Assembly: GCA_001969505.1 (NCBI GenBank)
Contig: LSSK01000974.1
Location: 1 to 33,627, forward strand
DNA length: 33,627 bases
Reading direction: 5' to 3'
Source of the DNA: Zancudomyces culisetae
Taxonomy: Eukaryota; Kickxellomycota; Harpellomycetes; Harpellales; Legeriomycetaceae
Positions 31,696 through 33,627 of the stretch are shown piece by piece. The notes beneath the pieces were generated by a model. That model did no database searches and was not told the DNA's origin. It saw only the letters and a program-made list of their open reading frames with translations. The translations under genes and the position numbers were made by a program. How positions within the stretch are numbered: the stretch's first letter is position 1; each line of letters starts with the position of its first letter.

Positions 31696-31719
31696 AATTC
31701 AAATTCAAATTCAAATTCA
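31696..31719. repeat. (AAATTC)n short tandem repeat
   Basis: About four copies of the 6-nt unit AAATTC, preceded by looser AAATGC and AAATAC variants from about 31670. Confidence 0.7.
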
Positions 31720-32488
31720 GTAGCAAAGGACAAATACAATTTGCAAATAATTTCCAAATTTTTTTAAAAAAAGAAAGTATAGTAGTATATGTAAGGAGAA
31801 TAAAATTCGAAAATAGCTAGATTGAGATGGTAGCAATTCAAAACCGAAAATAAGGATTAGAACAAAAGAATATTTGTTCAAAGAATACCAAGTAGAAAAC
31901 TGATTCAACTACAAAACAATATTAGAATAAACGAGAATAATAAAACCAAAAACGATAAAGTCATTGTGATGAAATTGCTTTAATTCAAAAAAGGTCAAGT
32001 AAAAGCAAACTGAAAAGAAAAGGAATATTATAGTAGCGATTTTTTTTTTCTTCTTCTTGCATATATTTATATATATACATTATATGTTGTGTGTATGTCT
32101 AAATACGAGTAAATTAAAGCAAGGATTAAAATCCCAAAGCCAAACGTGAGAATCTTGGATCATAAGGACTGTAGAAACAATTTAATCATAGGGCGGATTA
32201 AAGCAAAAGAAAGAACTTGCAAACACAAGTAAATTCATTAAAGGAGGGAGGGGGTGAAAATTTGAATATAGAGTTAACAGAGATAAAAAGAGAGTGTGTA
32301 TTGAAAATCAAATTACAATTAGTGGAGGAGGGATAAAAAGGATACAGTAAAAAAATAAAAAATAACACATAACCGTGATAAAAGGAGTAGAGGCAGGTAA
32401 AGAAAAAAAATAGGATAATTACAACTTGAACGGATGAAGAAATAAAACCTAAACTAGATAGAAATAAAATACAAGAGCATAGAAAAAG

Positions 32489-33627
32489 ATGGAAGATAGA
32501 GGAATAAATAATAGCACGAGTAGTATCGGAATACTTGGTGGAGAACAGGAAGGAAATGGAGGTAAAGAAGCAACGCTGATTTGTCCAAGATGTAGAAAGA
32601 AAATCGAAGACAAGACAGAAGGAAGGTTGGTACAAGCGTTAGGAGGAACATATCATCATGGGTGTTTTACATGTTTTAAATGTGGAGTAAATGTAGCAGA
32701 TAGTTTTTGTCCGTTGGAGATAGGAGCGGTGGACAGTAATGGCAAGCGTATAGAAATGGAGGCGCTGGGAGAGTTAGAAGAGGGAAAATTCGGACCGCGG
32801 GTATATTGTGAAAGACATTATTATGAAAAAATGGATTTGATATGTGCACGGTGTAATGAGCCAGTGGAGGGGCTGTATGTGACAGGCCTGGGGAAAAAAT
32901 ATCATACGCAGCATTTTACATGTTCAGTGTGTCCTGTGGAGTTTGGACCGGAGGGGACGTATTATGAGCACGAAGGAGAGGCGTACTGCTTGCAGCACTA
33001 TACAAATCTAGTGGCAAGTAGGTGTTCAGGATGTCAGCAGCAAATAATGAAGTTGTATTTACAGATTCAGAGTGGAGAGAGGGGACGAGGGGAGGAGAAA
33101 TGGCATCCCGAGTGTTATATGATATACAAGTTTTGGAATGTGACGATAAGTGGAGGGGGGAAAGAGGCAGGAGAGGAGCGGGGGACAAAGATTAGTGAGC
33201 AGCAAATATATCAAATATGGACGGTATTATCATCGTTTGAGGAGTCGACAGCGGCATGTATATCGGATATGCTGCTACAAGTATCGAATGGGCAGTATGT
33301 GGAGGGACAGCGACAAGCGGAGCGGTTTATTATGCATTTGGATGTGTTGTTTTCAGCAATAGACGATTTGGAGGATGAGTTGGCGCAGTTTGATGATTCG
33401 ACAGGGTTGCAGCATACACGAGAGCCAAAGCTGTTGTGTAAAAAGATAGTGAGTTTCTTTTCGGTGTTGTCAAACACACAGAGTGCGGCGTCGGCGGGGT
33501 TAACACAAGAGCTATTGACGCTGGTGACATCGCTAGCACACTACCTGAAAGTGCTGATGCGAGTAGCGTTGAAGGGGGCGTTGAAGGCAGAGACAGAGTA
33601 TGGGTGGTCGGTGTCGATAGCGCGACT
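32489..33627 (+). CDS. LRG1: LIM-domain Rho GTPase-activating protein, N-terminal part (Lrg1-like)
   Basis: The frame is open from the ATG at 32489 to the window edge (379 codons), so the gene is cut off and its RhoGAP domain lies outside. Seen: LIM1 with C32, C35, H57, C59, C62, C65, C107 and H110, stretched by an insert before C107; LIM2 with C119, C122, H142, C145, C148, C167 and H170; and a third, half-separate zinc site C179, C182, H206, C209 in the run KWHPECYMIYKFWNV. That last block, after LIM2, is the signature of fungal Lrg1. A helical region follows (about 235-379). Family knowledge: Lrg1 is a GAP for Rho1 and lowers beta-1,3-glucan synthase and cell-wall integrity signalling. The sense strand is strikingly G- and A-rich. 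The start ATG is the first in frame before LIM1. Confidence 0.9.
   Translation, partial: MEDRGINNSTSSIGILGGEQEGNGGKEATLICPRCRKKIEDKTEGRLVQALGGTYHHGCFTCFKCGVNVADSFCPLEIGAVDSNGKRIEMEALGELEEGKFGPRVYCERHYYEKMDLICARCNEPVEGLYVTGLGKKYHTQHFTCSVCPVEFGPEGTYYEHEGEAYCLQHYTNLVASRCSGCQQQIMKLYLQIQSGERGRGEEKWHPECYMIYKFWNVTISGGGKEAGEERGTKISEQQIYQIWTVLSSFEESTAACISDMLLQVSNGQYVEGQRQAERFIMHLDVLFSAIDDLEDELAQFDDSTGLQHTREPKLLCKKIVSFFSVLSNTQSAASAGLTQELLTLVTSLAHYLKVLMRVALKGALKAETEYGWSVSIAR

Larger units (their letters stand above)
29001..32488. other. 3.5 kb non-coding stretch upstream of the LRG1-like gene
   Basis: No convincing coding frame on either strand. It carries a 7-nt tandem repeat, a GT tract, (GGGAT)4, several G-runs, an AAATTC repeat and a 12-bp inverted repeat, each listed separately. 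From about 31.4 kb on, the plus strand becomes purine-rich, like the gene that follows. It probably contains a long promoter or a long 5' leader. Confidence 0.6.

Noticed and set aside
32198-33539. Minus-strand frames of 65-145 codons
   Set aside because: Shadows of the purine-rich LRG1-like coding strand, which lacks antisense stops.
1-33627. tRNA, rRNA, CRISPR, transposon or viral remnants
   Set aside because: I looked for tRNA B-box sequences, terminal repeats, reverse transcriptase or integrase motifs and repeat-spacer arrays by eye and found none.

Overview
The window is nuclear DNA from an ascomycete yeast, most likely an intron-rich, AT-rich member of Saccharomycotina. The evidence is a set of fungal housekeeping genes cut by many short introns (I place 37, plus one doubtful), with GTAAGT/GTATGT-type donors and mostly ATAG or TAG acceptors. 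CTG codons fall at invariant leucines (TGLGSS of ERG8, TGLHD and VDLQ of TRM7, GHL of a hydrolase), so the standard code is used and the CUG-Ser and CUG-Ala clades are unlikely. The species cannot be named from sequence reading alone.

Layout, left to right: UDP-glucose:glycoprotein glucosyltransferase (KRE5/UGGT, +, 207-4796); SURF1/SHY1 cytochrome oxidase assembly factor (+, 4 exons); mitochondrial type-I methionine aminopeptidase (+, 6 exons); V-ATPase assembly factor VMA22 (+, 2 exons); a TMA23-like nucleolar G-patch protein (-, 4 small exons); cytochrome oxidase subunit VIIa-like COX7 (+, 3 exons, the last only 15 nt); phosphomevalonate kinase ERG8 (-, 3 exons); a single-pass membrane protein with a luminal LEA2-like domain (-, 2 exons); tRNA 2'-O-methyltransferase TRM7 (-, 8 exons); a cytosolic aldehyde dehydrogenase (-, intronless); an unrecognised protein of about 600 residues (-, 2 or 3 exons); two tandem LPX1-like alpha/beta hydrolases (+, 7 exons each with matching architecture); then a 3.5 kb repeat-rich non-coding stretch leading into a LIM/RhoGAP gene of the LRG1 type (+), which runs off the right edge.

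The genes do not form one pathway. Three of them (SHY1, mitochondrial MetAP, COX7) serve mitochondrial respiration or protein maturation within 7 kb. Most exons were joined by hand: phases were checked by exact counting and products by family motifs. I found no CRISPR, transposon, tRNA or rRNA gene. The most interesting items are the tandem hydrolase pair with fully conserved exon structure, an in-frame 60-nt candidate intron in the unrecognised gene, the long leader of the LRG1-like gene with a G-quadruplex motif and a perfect 12-bp inverted repeat, and a possible tiny gene behind three CCAAT boxes near 16.7 kb. I see no convincing sign of a wholly new biological system.
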